Shown piece by piece: positions 34,801 to 44,425 of a stretch of DNA of 64,000 nucleotides; the first letter of the stretch is position 1; every line of letters starts with the position of its first letter. The position numbers were made by a program, and so were the translations under genes. This stretch comes from Sarcophilus harrisii. Taxonomy: Eukaryota; Chordata; Mammalia; Dasyuromorphia; Dasyuridae. Under the pieces are notes generated by a model that was not told the origin of the DNA, searched no databases, and saw nothing but the letters and a program-made list of their open reading frames with translations. The stretch lies in assembly GCF_902635505.1 (NCBI RefSeq), contig NC_045429.1, positions 35,410,257-35,474,256 of the forward strand, given 5' to 3'.

Positions 34801-37800
34801 CACTTTGACACCATCTGGACTCATCCCTCCACACTCTTGTGCAGGCTTCTCCCTTGGATCCACCGTGCAGTCTCACACCAAGGGCATCTGGATGTGGTGT
34901 GTTCCTCACCCCACGAAGCCGAATCACACCCTTGTTCTCTTGGACTCTGAAGGCCTGGGTGATGTGGAGAAGGTAAGAGGAGAAGGATGTCGCCATGCTT
35001 AATCAATGTTACTAAGCACTGTTGTTCTAGGCTTCAATTGTAATAACAGCCAATGAGTTGATTTTTCCCCACTGCATAATCATGATAATCAAGGACATCT
35101 CACAGAAGTGACCAAGAGCCACAGATTCAATCCCCATCATGTGATCTGGCTTCTAGGGAGACAACAAGAATGACAAGTGGATCTTTGCCCTGGCTGTGCT
35201 ATTGAGCAGCACCTTTGTCTACAACAGCATGGGTACCATTGACCAGCAGGCCATGGAAGACATTTAGTATCCTTTCTGTACAAAATAAGGCGACACTGAG
35301 GAAGCACTTTGTAAACTTCAAAGGTCTGTCCCAATGCTAGCTCTTACTGCTCAAAGGAGGAACAGCTGGGACAGCTCCTCCTCTTCCCTAAGAAATAAAT
35401 TGGGTAGTTTGCCCAGCCCTCTCACACCTAAATCCGATTTACTTGTATGTCATGGCATCACCTCCTGAAACCATGATCCTCTTTGAGAACAAAATATAAA
35501 CAATAACAACAACATAGAGATAGAGAAGCTCACTCCCACCCCCCACCCCTCAAACCCGCATTGCTGTCAGGAAGACTTAGGTTGTAATTCTCCTTTTGAC
35601 AGGACAAACCATTGAATGCCTCAGTGGCCCTCTAACAATTCTAAACACCACTAAGTGTCAAAGGGAAATTACCCACTGAGAATGATGGAAATTGATGAAA
35701 ATAAGCATCTGGTTGAACACTCGCCTCCCTCCCACACACACACACACATGCACACATTAAGTTAATTGTCAGGAAAAGCTCTTATGTTGCTGCTACAAAT
35801 GGCAGTAAGGTAACCCAAGGAAAGGAGAAGTAAAGGACTTTAGGAAATTGGGAAAATTAAGGAATGATGGCTGCTGGACTCTTTTTCTGCCAAATTTCCT
35901 TAATTAAAATCTCAGTTATGTGACAGAACTGACAGATAAAATCAAGGCAAAGTCCTCCTCTAGAACTGAGCAGATGGATGACTCCATGGAACTTGTGAGC
36001 CTCTTTCCAGACTTTGTGTGGACTGTGCGTGACTTCATCTTGGAGCTGAAAATCAATGGGCAGCCTGCCACCCCTGATCAGTACCTGGAGAATGCCCTGA
36101 AACCAAAGAAAGGTCTGATTGGTTAAGGGTTGGGCAGTGGGGGGTAATCCCTGATAATGCTCTTCTTTGTCTCTAGTTATCTTTGTATAGTCACAGTCTC
36201 CAGACTCCTTAGAAAACAAAGGAATGTGGTACAAATCTGAGAAGTGGTTTAGGTTCAACTAATATTTATATTCATGTGACAAGTTCTTTGTCCTTTCCCT
36301 TTTCTCTTTCTTTAACCAACCTCATGCCTATAGACTTTGGGTTTAGGAGTGAGTCAGATGTTCTAAACAAGATATGATTTGAGGGGACCGATCTCCAGGC
36401 AACTTTCACTCTTTACCATATTGTCCTTCCTTCCTTTTAGGTACCAGTGAAGAAGCTGGAATGTGTATCCAGAAGTTCTTTAGAAACAAGAACTGCTTCG
36501 TCTTTGCCCCACCTGCTTATGGAAAGAAGCTCTTAAAGATTGAGCAACTTCATGATGATGAACTTGATGCAGACTTTGTGAAAAGTGCTGAAAATTTCAG
36601 CAATCATATCTACAATAAAGCGAAGGCCAAGACTCTCCCTGGAGGTGCCATGGTCAATGGGCCACGTGAGTCTCTCTCTCTCTCTCCAACAAGTTTTATG
36701 ACTGTAGGGAACACTAGCATGAGACAAAAAGGAGTCTTCTTCTTAGGATAATCATAGACAAAGAGAATGATTGTCTTCTTGCACAAGATCAGTCCTATGT
36801 GCCAGTCTGATGAATGCATCAGAGCTTTGGTTACCCAAAACATCTTTCTTTTTTCTTAAGCAATTTTACTTCTTCCTGATTCTTCCAGAAAGTTCATTTT
36901 CTCAGAAACAAAATGGAACCCCCACTTTCCACATTGCTAAAGAATAAAGATACAGACTCATTCCTAAACGGGGTAACTCTAGCCATCCTTTTGATCAATC
37001 CATTGTCTTCCTAGGCCTAGGAAACCTGGTTGTGAACTATGTGGAGGCCATCACCAGTGGAGATATTCCCTGTATGGAGAATGCGGTCTTGGCTCTGGCT
37101 GAGCTAGAGAATTCAGCTGCAGTTCAAAAGGCCTTTACAGTGTATGAAAAGATGATGAGACTGGGGATCCAGTTCCCCACAGAAACCATTCAAGAACTGC
37201 TCTGTTTATATGACATCTGTGAGAGGGAAGCCATTAATGTCTTCATCAAGGACTCTTTCAAGGATGTGGACCAGAAATTCCAAAAAGCACTAGAGGTACC
37301 TTTCCTATTTTAGGACTTTGCCTATGAATGACTTCTCTTAGTAAATTTGAAAGCCTCATCCCTCAGTATTATAACCTGATACCCCATTTTCAGTATTACC
37401 GGTAACCAAAAGACCCATGGTTCTTGCATATTTTGTACACCTAGCATAATATGATCAACTAATTTAAAATCTTGAGAAGATAAAAGGCTATGCATGAAAG
37501 GTCCACTTGAGACTGTTGGTCTGCAGTGCAGGTTACATACTATAGTATAAAGCAAAGACAGACATGGGAAGGGCTTTCTGAAAATTTCAGATCAAGAAAC
37601 TTGTTTTCTTCATATATTAAAGGATCCAATAGGAGTTGTTCTCAGGCTAATTGATCAGAGAAGAGATTTAGTCCCCTTTGACTACCTCTCAAAGTGCATA
37701 GAAACAACAGATTTTGCTTCTATAAGAATGTATAGGCAAGATGCCTAACATTGTCTTTTTAAACATTTATTTATTTTTAATTTAGGGAATAAGACAAGCA

Positions 37801-40800
37801 TTCCATAATACAGGAAGACAAAAAAGATGATTGCACATAAGCCCCAAAATCTAGTATATTTAACTTCTTATGCCTATTAAATATATAAAGTTATTATGTA
37901 AATTCCTTATTCTTTCATTTATTTTCTTTCCTCTCATTCCATCCCTAGAGATGGCAACCATTAGACACAAATAAGAAAGATACAGAAATGATTCAATACA
38001 TACTTTAATCTATCAGTTCTTTCTTTGGATACAGATAGCGTCTTTCTTCATGCGTCCTTTATTTTTAATGTGTGTATTTATAAAAGTCAAAATGATTTAT
38101 TTGCTCAGTGTTAGTTTTTTTTTTTTTTTTCCTGAGGCAATTGGAGTTAAGTAACTTGCCCAGGATCACACTGCTAGGAAGTGTTAAGTGTCTAAGATCA
38201 GATTTTAACTCAGGTCTTTCTGACTTTAGGGCCATTGCTCTACTCACTGCACTACCTAGCTGCCCCTCAGAGTTTTATTTAAAATAATATTGTTGCTGTT
38301 GTCTGCAATATTTTCTTGGTTCTGCTGCTTTTGCTCTTGATTATTACATGTAAGTCTTTCCATGTTTTTCTAAAATCATTGAACTCCTCATTTCTTATAA
38401 CAGAATAGTATTTATCAGAATCATACACAACAGAGCTAACTTTTTCTCAAGGGAAATCTTCTTATGGAAAACATCCTAACAAGTGGAATAATTTAAAAAG
38501 GCGAGGTCGTGATTTCTCTTTCATTAGAACTCTTCGAAGAAAGCTTGGACAATTGGTTGAGTGGCACGGAGCATGGGGAAGATTTAATGACTACTGAGAT
38601 CCTGCTGAATTCTGAGATCATGTGTTATTTTGCAGCCCTTATGTTTTACTTCTTTGTTCTTTATTAACTCTAGAACCAACTGAAAGCCAAGCTAGATGAA
38701 TTCTGTAAACAAAATGAAAGAGAGTCGCAAGATCGCTGCACAGCTTTGCTTCAGGATATTTTCAGGCCTCTGGAGGAAGCAGTGAAGCAGAGTGCCTTCT
38801 CCAAACCAGGGGGCTATGACATCTACCTTCAGCAGATGCGAGAGCTCCAAAAGAAGTACAACCAGCAGCCCAAGAAGGGGATCCAGGTAAACTTCCCTTT
38901 GGGCTTAGGGTTGCAGACTGAGGGGAGCCAGAAAATTTTCAGAGTCTTTTCCAAGCCTCAGGATAAATAGTAAATAGTACTGTCAGTTGGAATGATCCAC
39001 AAGTCAGCTCTGCTCACACGACTGAACAGGCCTTGGGTTTCCCCTTACATCACTATTTCTTGTTTTAAATTCATTGTCCTCCTATCCTACAGGCAAACAA
39101 GATTCTGGAAGAATACTTAAAGTCAAAGGAAACTGTAGCTGATACAATTAAGCAGGCAGACCAAAGGCTTACTGAAAAAGAAAATCAGAGGAGAGGTGAG
39201 AAATCCATGCAGGAGACTCTTCCCTGCATAGTCCAGGGAATTGTGCATGCCCTCTGCTTTCAGAAATGTTATGTAAGATGCCTTAATGTCCTTGAGAGCA
39301 TTGGGATTCAACAAAAACTCTTTTTTTGCTTCCTAAATCTTGAACTCTCTCTAAACAAGTGTTGGGTACTCTAGTGAAGAGCTCTAATAAGTTTTTTCTA
39401 TTAAGTCAATCTAATAGAGAATAGGGACATAAGATTGGGGGAGTTTATTTTTGTTCAGTCTTTTTAGCTGTGTCCAGCTCGTTGTTGCACCCCATTTGTC
39501 TTGGCAAAATTTTCCAATTCCTTCTCCATTTCATTTTACAAATGAGGAAATTGAGGCAAATAGGGTTAAACAATTTGCCCATGGTCACCTAGCTAGCAAG
39601 TGTATGAAGCCAGATTTGAACTCAGGTCTTTCTGACTCCAGGCCTGGCACTCTATTTATTACACCATCTGATTGCCCAGTTAAAATTTTAAATTCTTCTT
39701 CCTTCTCAGAGCAAGAGAGGCAAGCACAAGCTGCAGCAGAGGCTGCAAGAAGGATGGAGATGGAGCTAAGGAGGCAGGAGCAGATCAACTGGGAAATCCA
39801 AAGGAGACAAGAAGAAGAAATAAGACAAATGTTTATACGTATGGAAACCGAGAAGAGAAGATTGTTGGAAGAACAAAAGAGAGAGAGGACTAGGAAACTA
39901 GAGGTATTACAATGCCCCAATTCAACATTTGTCTTCTTTCCCATTCCCCTTAATGACTTCAAGAAATGGAGATTTCTCAACTACAACACTTGAAGAGTAA
40001 AAATGTTGGCCCTAAAGGAAAACATTAATATAGTCCAGGAGAACATCTCTTTTTATTAATCCATTTTGCAAGCATTTATTAAGAATCTGCTTTGTGGAGT
40101 CACTGTGTCAGCCTTGGAAGATTGGGCGGGGGGGAGGTAGACATAAGGAAAAGAAGGAAGGAAGGAAGGAAGAAGAAAAGTAAATAGGGAAAGAGGGAAA
40201 GGATGGAAGTGAAAGAAAGAGGAATTAAGGAGGAAGGGAGAGAAGGAAGGGAAAAGGGAGAAAGGGAGGGAAATAGAGAAAAAAGTGTGGAGAGAAAAGG
40301 AAGGAAGGGAGGAGAAAATGAAAAATGGAAGAATGGAAGGGAGGGTGAAAAAATGAAGGAAGAGTGGAACAGGATAAGAGGGAAGGAAGGAAGGCATGGA
40401 GAGAGGAAAGAAAGAGGGGGAGGATGGAAGGAAGGCGGGAGGAAAAAGAAAAATTCAGAGAATTCAGGGAGTTATTCTATTTTTCTGATTTTCCAGAGTG
40501 CTTCTACATTACTCCTTGAACACTCTTGCCCTATATTGTTAGTTTTCTTTATACTCCCTAACTAGAATGCAAATTCTCCTAAGGTAAGGGTGGCATTATA
40601 TATATATATATATATATTTTTTTTGGTATCCTTCACAGAGCTTGGCAAAGTGTCTTGTACTTTCACCTGTTCAATGAAGAAAGTTCATAAGTAGCTAGAA
40701 CTCAAGGCTGCCAATCAGCAAGAAACGCAGTAGAACATAACCTTCCTGAAGCCAGAGGCTCTTACTGTATTTTGTCTTTCATCTTGACAGTGTCTCCCAC

Positions 40801-41024
40801 CACTTAGGACCTAGTGGCAGAGCTTGCTTGGCTCAAATTGCATTGCTAAACCTAAGAGAGGTTCTTTACCTGTTGGATGCCTTTTTGTTCTCATTTCTCC
40901 TCAGGAAGAAGCACGAAAAATCCAGGAAGAACAAAGAAGGGCAATGGCTGAACAGGCACGAAATCTCCAGAAATTTCGGCAGCAATATAATAACCATAGC
41001 TCAGATGTCTGTCCTATATTGTGA
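29869..41024 (+). CDS. GBP: GBP gene B, complete prenylated guanylate-binding protein
   Basis: A complete interferon-inducible large GTPase that hydrolyses GTP, self-assembles and coats pathogen membranes. Ten coding exons join in frame: 29869-30058, 34845-34972, 35157-35266, 35916-36112, 36441-36665, 37015-37295, 38674-38886, 39093-39195, 39710-39903 and 40905-41024. Every junction is AG/GT, and 1761 nt give 586 residues. Seen in the G domain: P-loop GLCRTGKS (45-52, with the R48 finger position), S73 and T75 of switch I, DSEG at 97-100 and TVRD at 179-182. The helical domain follows from about residue 300, with a charged final helix. The C-terminus is CPIL, a CaaX box whose leucine predicts geranylgeranylation, as in GBP2 (CNIL) and GBP5 (CVLL). 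The region after TVRD is shorter than in human GBP1 from memory. Orthology within the family is not resolved. Confidence 0.95.
30600..31530. repeat. AT-rich, LINE-like relic in intron 2 of gene B
   Basis: An A-rich, highly decayed stretch. It includes 'atgtgcaccaaatggtatagcatc' and similar phrases that recall LINE ORF2 sequence, but nothing can be translated with confidence. The remaining intron up to 32270 is equally AT-rich and featureless. Confidence 0.25.
31541..31682 (-). repeat. tRNA-type SINE with target duplication
   Basis: The minus strand shows 'ggttaagtgacttgcccagggtcac', 'agaccagatctgaactcag' and a terminal 'ccatgtcacttagtagcccc'. Short AATAATAATA repeats flank both ends (about 31531-31540 and 31684-31693). 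Confidence 0.7.
31822..31858. repeat. (TA)n microsatellite
   Basis: About 16 TA units after 'ggaga'. Confidence 0.9.
32285..32535 (-). repeat. MAR1-type SINE
   Basis: The minus strand gives 'ggccatttcctgttccagctcattttacag', 'ggttaagtgacttgc' and 'ctactctatccattgggttacctagctgccc', the layout of the marsupial MAR1 SINE mobilised by RTE. Confidence 0.7.
33615..33780 (+). repeat. tRNA-type SINE (WSINE/MIR-related)
   Basis: It opens 'ggggcagctagatggtgcagtggatagag' and continues with the 'gtgaccctggacaagtcacttaacc' core and an A-rich tail. Confidence 0.75.
33800..34460 (+). repeat. R1 repeat, 3' portion, with an (AC)n insert
   Basis: 'catgaaaatccagaaaggagtgag', 'gctgaatgctgcagagagaaggatgaagactg' and 'aagaaatcattggcaactgg' are the late part of the R1 family. 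A short (AC)n run at 33971-33986 interrupts it. Confidence 0.45.
34655..34765 (-). repeat. MIR/MAR-type SINE end next to exon 3
   Basis: 'agtgtttgaggcaggatctgcaccc' followed by 'acatccagcactctttccactatg' is the reversed SINE 5' half. It stops about 80 bases before the exon 3 acceptor. Confidence 0.5.
34845..34972 (+). CDS. GBP: GBP gene B exon 3 (switch I, DxEG)
   Basis: 128 nt, residues 64-106: [17 protein letters not shown], then [12 protein letters not shown]. It carries S73, T75, D97, E99 and G100. The acceptor is TTGTGCAG and the donor GTAAGA. Confidence 0.95.
35157..35266 (+). CDS. GBP: GBP gene B exon 4
   Basis: 110 nt: [20 protein letters not shown] and [16 protein letters not shown], ending with TA of a tyrosine codon. 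The donor GTATCC is weak. The same donor follows exon 4 of gene C, and reading on would hit a stop at once. Confidence 0.92.
35916..36112 (+). CDS. GBP: GBP gene B exon 5 (TxRD guanine motif)
   Basis: 197 nt: [15 protein letters not shown], then [20 protein letters not shown] and [17 protein letters not shown] is the GBP equivalent of the NKxD guanine-specificity motif. The donor is AAAG/GTCTGA. Confidence 0.94.
36441..36665 (+). CDS. GBP: GBP gene B exon 6 (shortened guanine-cap region)
   Basis: 225 nt: [20 protein letters not shown], then [12 protein letters not shown] and [11 protein letters not shown]. Between KKG and CIQKFF there are seven residues, where I recall thirteen in human GBP1. 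The frame is intact, so this is an in-frame length difference. Confidence 0.94.
37015..37295 (+). CDS. GBP: GBP gene B exon 7
   Basis: 281 nt: [20 protein letters not shown], then [18 protein letters not shown] and [20 protein letters not shown]. It begins the helical domain. A second AG six bases downstream (37019-37020) would break the frame, so the first AG is used. Confidence 0.94.
37745..38445 (-). repeat. L1 3' portion in intron 7, split by a SINE
   Basis: The flanks (37745-38110 and 38275-38445) read as one minus-strand L1 tail; 'ggttctgctgcttttgctcttg' and 'acatgtaagtctttccatg' are its marker phrases. A SINE at 38117-38270 interrupts it. Confidence 0.6.
38117..38270 (-). repeat. tRNA-type SINE nested in the L1
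   Basis: A poly-T, then 'gttaagtaacttgcccaggatcacactgc', 'aactcaggtctttctgac' and 'ctgcactacctagctgcccc'. Similar CTCAGTGTT and CTCAGAGTT words flank it, an imperfect target duplication. Confidence 0.75.
38674..38886 (+). CDS. GBP: GBP gene B exon 8
   Basis: 213 nt, phase 0: [20 protein letters not shown], then [20 protein letters not shown], ending KKGIQ before GTAAAC. The size is the same as gene A exon 8. Confidence 0.94.
39093..39195 (+). CDS. GBP: GBP gene B exon 9
   Basis: 103 nt: [20 protein letters not shown] and [14 protein letters not shown] plus one base. The acceptor is TCCTACAG and the donor GTGAGA. Confidence 0.94.
39440..39682 (-). repeat. MAR1 SINE immediately upstream of exon 10
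   Basis: The minus strand shows the full MAR1 layout, from 'ttttgttcagtctttttagctgtgtcc' to 'caccatctgattgccc'. It ends about 27 bases before the exon 10 acceptor, leaving only the pyrimidine tract and AG of the original intron end. Confidence 0.75.
39710..39903 (+). CDS. GBP: GBP gene B exon 10
   Basis: 194 nt coding the charged alpha-12 helix: [20 protein letters not shown], then [20 protein letters not shown]. The acceptor is CCTTCTCAG and the donor GAG/GTATTA. Confidence 0.94.
40140..40445. repeat. Purine-rich GGAA/GAAGG tract in intron 10
   Basis: About 300 bases are almost entirely A and G on the + strand, in GGAAGGAA-type units. Long frames read through it on both strands but have no amino-acid pattern beyond the repeat. 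Confidence 0.9.
40589..40613. repeat. (TA)n microsatellite
   Basis: A short TA run followed by a T run. Confidence 0.85.
40905..41024 (+). CDS. GBP: GBP gene B exon 11 (CaaX end)
   Basis: 120 nt: [35 protein letters not shown], then CPIL and TGA at 41022-41024. The acceptor is CTCCTCAG. CPIL is a CaaX box; leucine at X favours geranylgeranyl transfer. Confidence 0.95.
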   Translation, partial: EEARKIQEEQRRAMAEQARNLQKFRQQYNNHSSDVCPIL

Positions 41025-42720
41025 AGATATGAGCTTCACCATCTCACCCAGAGCTACAGAGTTGTTTCCAAGAGAAATGTTGACAGTTCACTGGAGACTC
41101 AGCTTGCTGAAGTAATAATAGAATTGGATAACTGAATGACCAAAGGCATTGGTTAAACCCTGGTCCAAAGGATGTGCCTTTAAAAAAATAATATTCCTGA
41201 CTAGTAAGTGACCCTTCAGCCTTTGCTCAAAGTTCCCCAAAGACAGAGACTTCACTGCCTTTTTAGGCAAAGCATCTTGATCCACTTTTGGTCAGCTCTC
41301 TTTGTTCGGAGGTTTTTCCTTAGCAGGGCAGGAGTTTTCCCTACAAATGCCACCCAACTCTGCTTCCTGTGAATGATCTCACCTTGTCCAACCCTTCCCA
41401 TTTTGAAATGGAAACTGGAAAAGAAGACAAGAAAAAAAAGGAGAAAAGGGACATTTGATGGCTTGAAGCATATCCCCAAAGAAGCTTGCTGCTGCTGCAC
41501 TTTCCCATGTGGGATCTCTAGTTCTAGGGCCTCTTTTCATATAAGGGTATGGGTTTACTGCTCAGAAGTGGACAAATGCTCTCCTTCCTCTCCCTTACGA
41601 ATGTCAACAAATCAGTACTGTTTGCTATAGATCATTGTACCTGCGTTAGTAGTTGGGCTGTCACCCCAGGACAAGCTTAGGTGCCTCTGAGCAGTGGGAA
41701 AAAGCTGAACAACTGACTAGATGAGGAGGTGAAAGATGTGTGCCCGATCAATGGATTAACTCAGAGGGTGGCATCCCAAGAGCAGCACACTAGGCAAGGG
41801 TGAGAGTTGCAAAAAGGTTCCCTTCTTGCTGATGCCTCTGAAAGCAAAATTCCTTGGGACCTAGAGGTAGACCTGAAGGGAAAGATTAAATTGGGCTTCA
41901 TTAATGTGGGGACCAGAGCCACACATCTCTCCTCCTGTCCCATCCATCTCTATGAAAACTGCTCTTCCAGGACTGCCAGTTGTCCTTGAAAATTTGGGGA
42001 TATAAAGGAGAGGGATATTATAGCAGAGGGTCTCCCCAAGCCTTATCTTCTATTTCTCCTTCTCTTCCTCCCCCTCATTCATTTCTTTGTCCTCTTACTA
42101 GCTCCTCTTCTTCCCTCCTCTACGCCTTCCTTCTCTCTCCTTCTCTCTGTCTCTCCCCCTCTCTCTCCCTTTCTCTCTCTCTTTGACACACTCTCTCCCC
42201 TTTCCCCTCCTCCTCTCCCACTCCCTTTTCCCCTCCCTCATTCCCTCTTCCCTCTTCCCTTTCCACCTCCCTCTCCCTGTCTCCTCCCCCTACCCCTTTC
42301 TCTCCCCTTCTCCCTCTCCCTTTCTTTTCTCTCTCAAAACTGAAGGCAGGGTGAAATCTATTTCAGATTTTCCCAAGTTTCTATCATTAGAAATTGCAGG
42401 TTGAAATCATAACATTGCATTCATGACTAAGTAGGCAATGAGGCAGCTAAGCCTCCTGGGTAAATGAACCAATTTAAGGAGTGCTTTAAGCCCAGTATTA
42501 TGAAAGGAGATTGGAAAGTAGATAAACTAGACTGACTCTATCCTGACTTTGTAGCCTTCTTTGATGCCAAAGGATTAGGGTGTAAATTCTGAGCGAAAAG
42601 AACATCCTTTTCCCACACCTTTGTATTTTCAGGGTTTAAGTTAGTCTTGTATATACCAAATATTCATGAAATGCTTTTTTAATTGAATGAAAAAAATAAA
42701 TATCCAATGGTACATCTTTC
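41025..42720 (+). other. Probable 3' UTR and flank of gene B
   Basis: No further exon recognised. An AATAAA at 42695-42700 is the best polyadenylation candidate I see. A GAAATGGAAACT word (ISRE-like) lies at about 41405. A C/T-rich tract occupies about 42040-42340. Confidence 0.35.
42040..42340. repeat. C/T-rich low-complexity tract
   Basis: Nearly pure pyrimidine (CTCTCC, CCCTTTC units) over 300 bases. It has open frames of no meaning. Confidence 0.9.
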
Positions 42721-42985
42721 TCCTCTAGTGAGATGTTTCCTCTGGACCACTTGATTTTTTTTTCCAGTGGAATGTCACAATTTTTCCTTTCATTATCTTT
42801 GTATTAAAACTGGTTTCAGAAGGAAATTTGGAATTTAGATTCAAATGAACATAGTAAACCCATGTCTTCTGAGATCCTTTATAATTCTACATTTAGGGTT
42901 CTATGAGGAAGAATCTTTCTTCCATTACCCACATGCCCAACTTCTTGTTGACAGCCTTTTTTTCCTTCAAGCTATTCTCCATAAG

Positions 42986-43490
42986 TGCGTGAGATGAAAA
43001 AGACCCCCTACCCAAAAATGACTACTCAGAGTTCACTCAAAGTAGAAAGGGTTGTTTATTATAGCAAATCATGAGTGGCAGAGTAATCCCACTTAGAGAT
43101 AAAGAGATTCACAGTAGGAGGCCCAAAGAGTTAGTACAGACATACCATTTTTATAGGTTCTGTTACAAGAGATTACACCACAAATTAGAAATCATTAAGA
43201 AGCGTGAGGCTCCCTAATGGGATATCGCTGTCAAAAAAAAATGGGAATGGAATGTTTCAGTTTCCCTGAAATTACCTGCTTTTTAGGAAACCTTAAATCA
43301 GCAGATAACTAAGCTGACAGTATTAAAACTAATAGGTTAAACAATGTCAGACATTGATAAATGCCACCAGTTTAGGTTAAGTAAATGTGTCTGTAACTGG
43401 CCTTAGCTTTAAGTAAATAGAGGCTTACACATAGGTCATAGGGAGATGCAGAAATAATGAAAATAAAATAAAATTTAAAGAGCATTCCCA
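42986..43490 (-). mobile_element. Probable solo LTR fossil
   Basis: Read on the minus strand it opens TGGGAATGCTC and carries AATAAACAACCC near its 3' end. A short terminal region ending near 'ctcacgca' follows. This is an LTR-like order, but the target duplication was not resolved. It is old and without internal genes. Confidence 0.4.
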
Positions 43491-43639
43491 CATCCCTGTA
43501 AGTTCTTCCTCCTATCTTTCCAATCCATACATAAGTAATAAGACTTGTGTGATTTGGGGCTCAAGCCTAACAATTGCATAAGACTCTAGCCTGTGGTGGA
43601 AAGAATGATTAGTTGTTTTGAAGATGAACAAGTCAAACA

Positions 43640-43980
43640 ACTTACACCAAAAAAATGGAAGAGGAGACAGGTTATGAAGAGTTTTACAAGCCAAAAGGAG
43701 TATTTTATATTTGGTCCTAGAAACAGTGTAACACTGCAGTTTATTGAAGGGGCAGGTGATGGGTAGTGTGACATGGTCAAATTTGAGCTTTAGGAAGATA
43801 AAAACAAATTTGAGAGAAAACTCTCATTTTCACAAAGAGCTTATAATCAGAAATATTTTGCTTTTGCTATAGTAAAGAAAATCAGAATTAACTGAGAGAA
43901 AGTACTACCATGAAGAGGTATCAAGGAAGGTATACTGTAGAAAGCAAGATTTAACTGGGAGTTCAAAGATATCAGAGACA
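43640..43980 (+). repeat. Two out-of-order R1 fragments
   Basis: 43640-43800 ('ggttatgaagagttttacaagcc', 'gtgtgacatggtcaaatttgagctttagg') is a late R1 piece. 43815-43975 ('aaggaaggtatactgtagaaagcaagatttaactgggag') is an earlier piece of the family. Confidence 0.5.
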
Positions 43981-44187
43981 TATTCTATGTCATGTGACCC
44001 ACAGGATGGAGGACTAGCTATTCCCTCCAATCCCCCTGATTTTTCAAATTTCTCCAAATTGGGAATTTTTCATTAGAAATAAGATAAGTTCAGCTCTCTC
44101 CATTAGTTAGACCACTAACACTAACATCAAAGTTAAAAGTCAATGAACTAATAACAGAGAAGGTTAATCTCTAAATAATACTCATTC

Positions 44188-44425
44188 AGGGGGGGGCGAA
44201 GCCAAGATTGCAGAGAAGGCACACGAGACTTTCTGAGCTTCTCTCATACCCTTACTACTAATTATTAAATTCAGCCTCAAAAATAGTGCTTGACTGGTAA
44301 AATTCACGAACATTGGAAGTGCAACGATTTACAAGCCAGAGATAATCTGGAAGATTGCCAGAAAATATTTGTCCTGAGCACTAACATGCTCCAAAGTAGA
44401 GAGCAGAACCCTCCACTATGTTCTC
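44188..44425 (+). repeat. L1 5' UTR fragment
   Basis: 'gggcgaagccaagattgcagagaaggcac' begins a marsupial-type L1 5' end as I remember it, followed by 'gtaaaattcacgaacattggaag'. The 5' end may belong to the L1 whose ORF2 starts at about 45290, with the middle lost or displaced. Confidence 0.5.

Noticed and set aside
34682-35002. A 106-codon open frame around exon 3 of gene B
   Set aside because: Only 34845-34972 matches the GBP family. The left part is a SINE end and the right part lies beyond a good donor site.
39451-39993. A 180-codon open frame
   Set aside because: It joins a MAR1 SINE, the end of intron 9, exon 10 and part of intron 10 of gene B; only 39710-39903 is coding.
40203-40565. 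A 120-codon Glu/Lys/Arg-rich frame and its antisense partner
   Set aside because: Both are translations of a purine-rich simple repeat in intron 10 of gene B.
41404-41418. An ISRE-like GAAATGGAAACT after gene B's stop codon
   Set aside because: A single match in the probable 3' UTR without neighbouring motifs; not enough to call a regulatory site.
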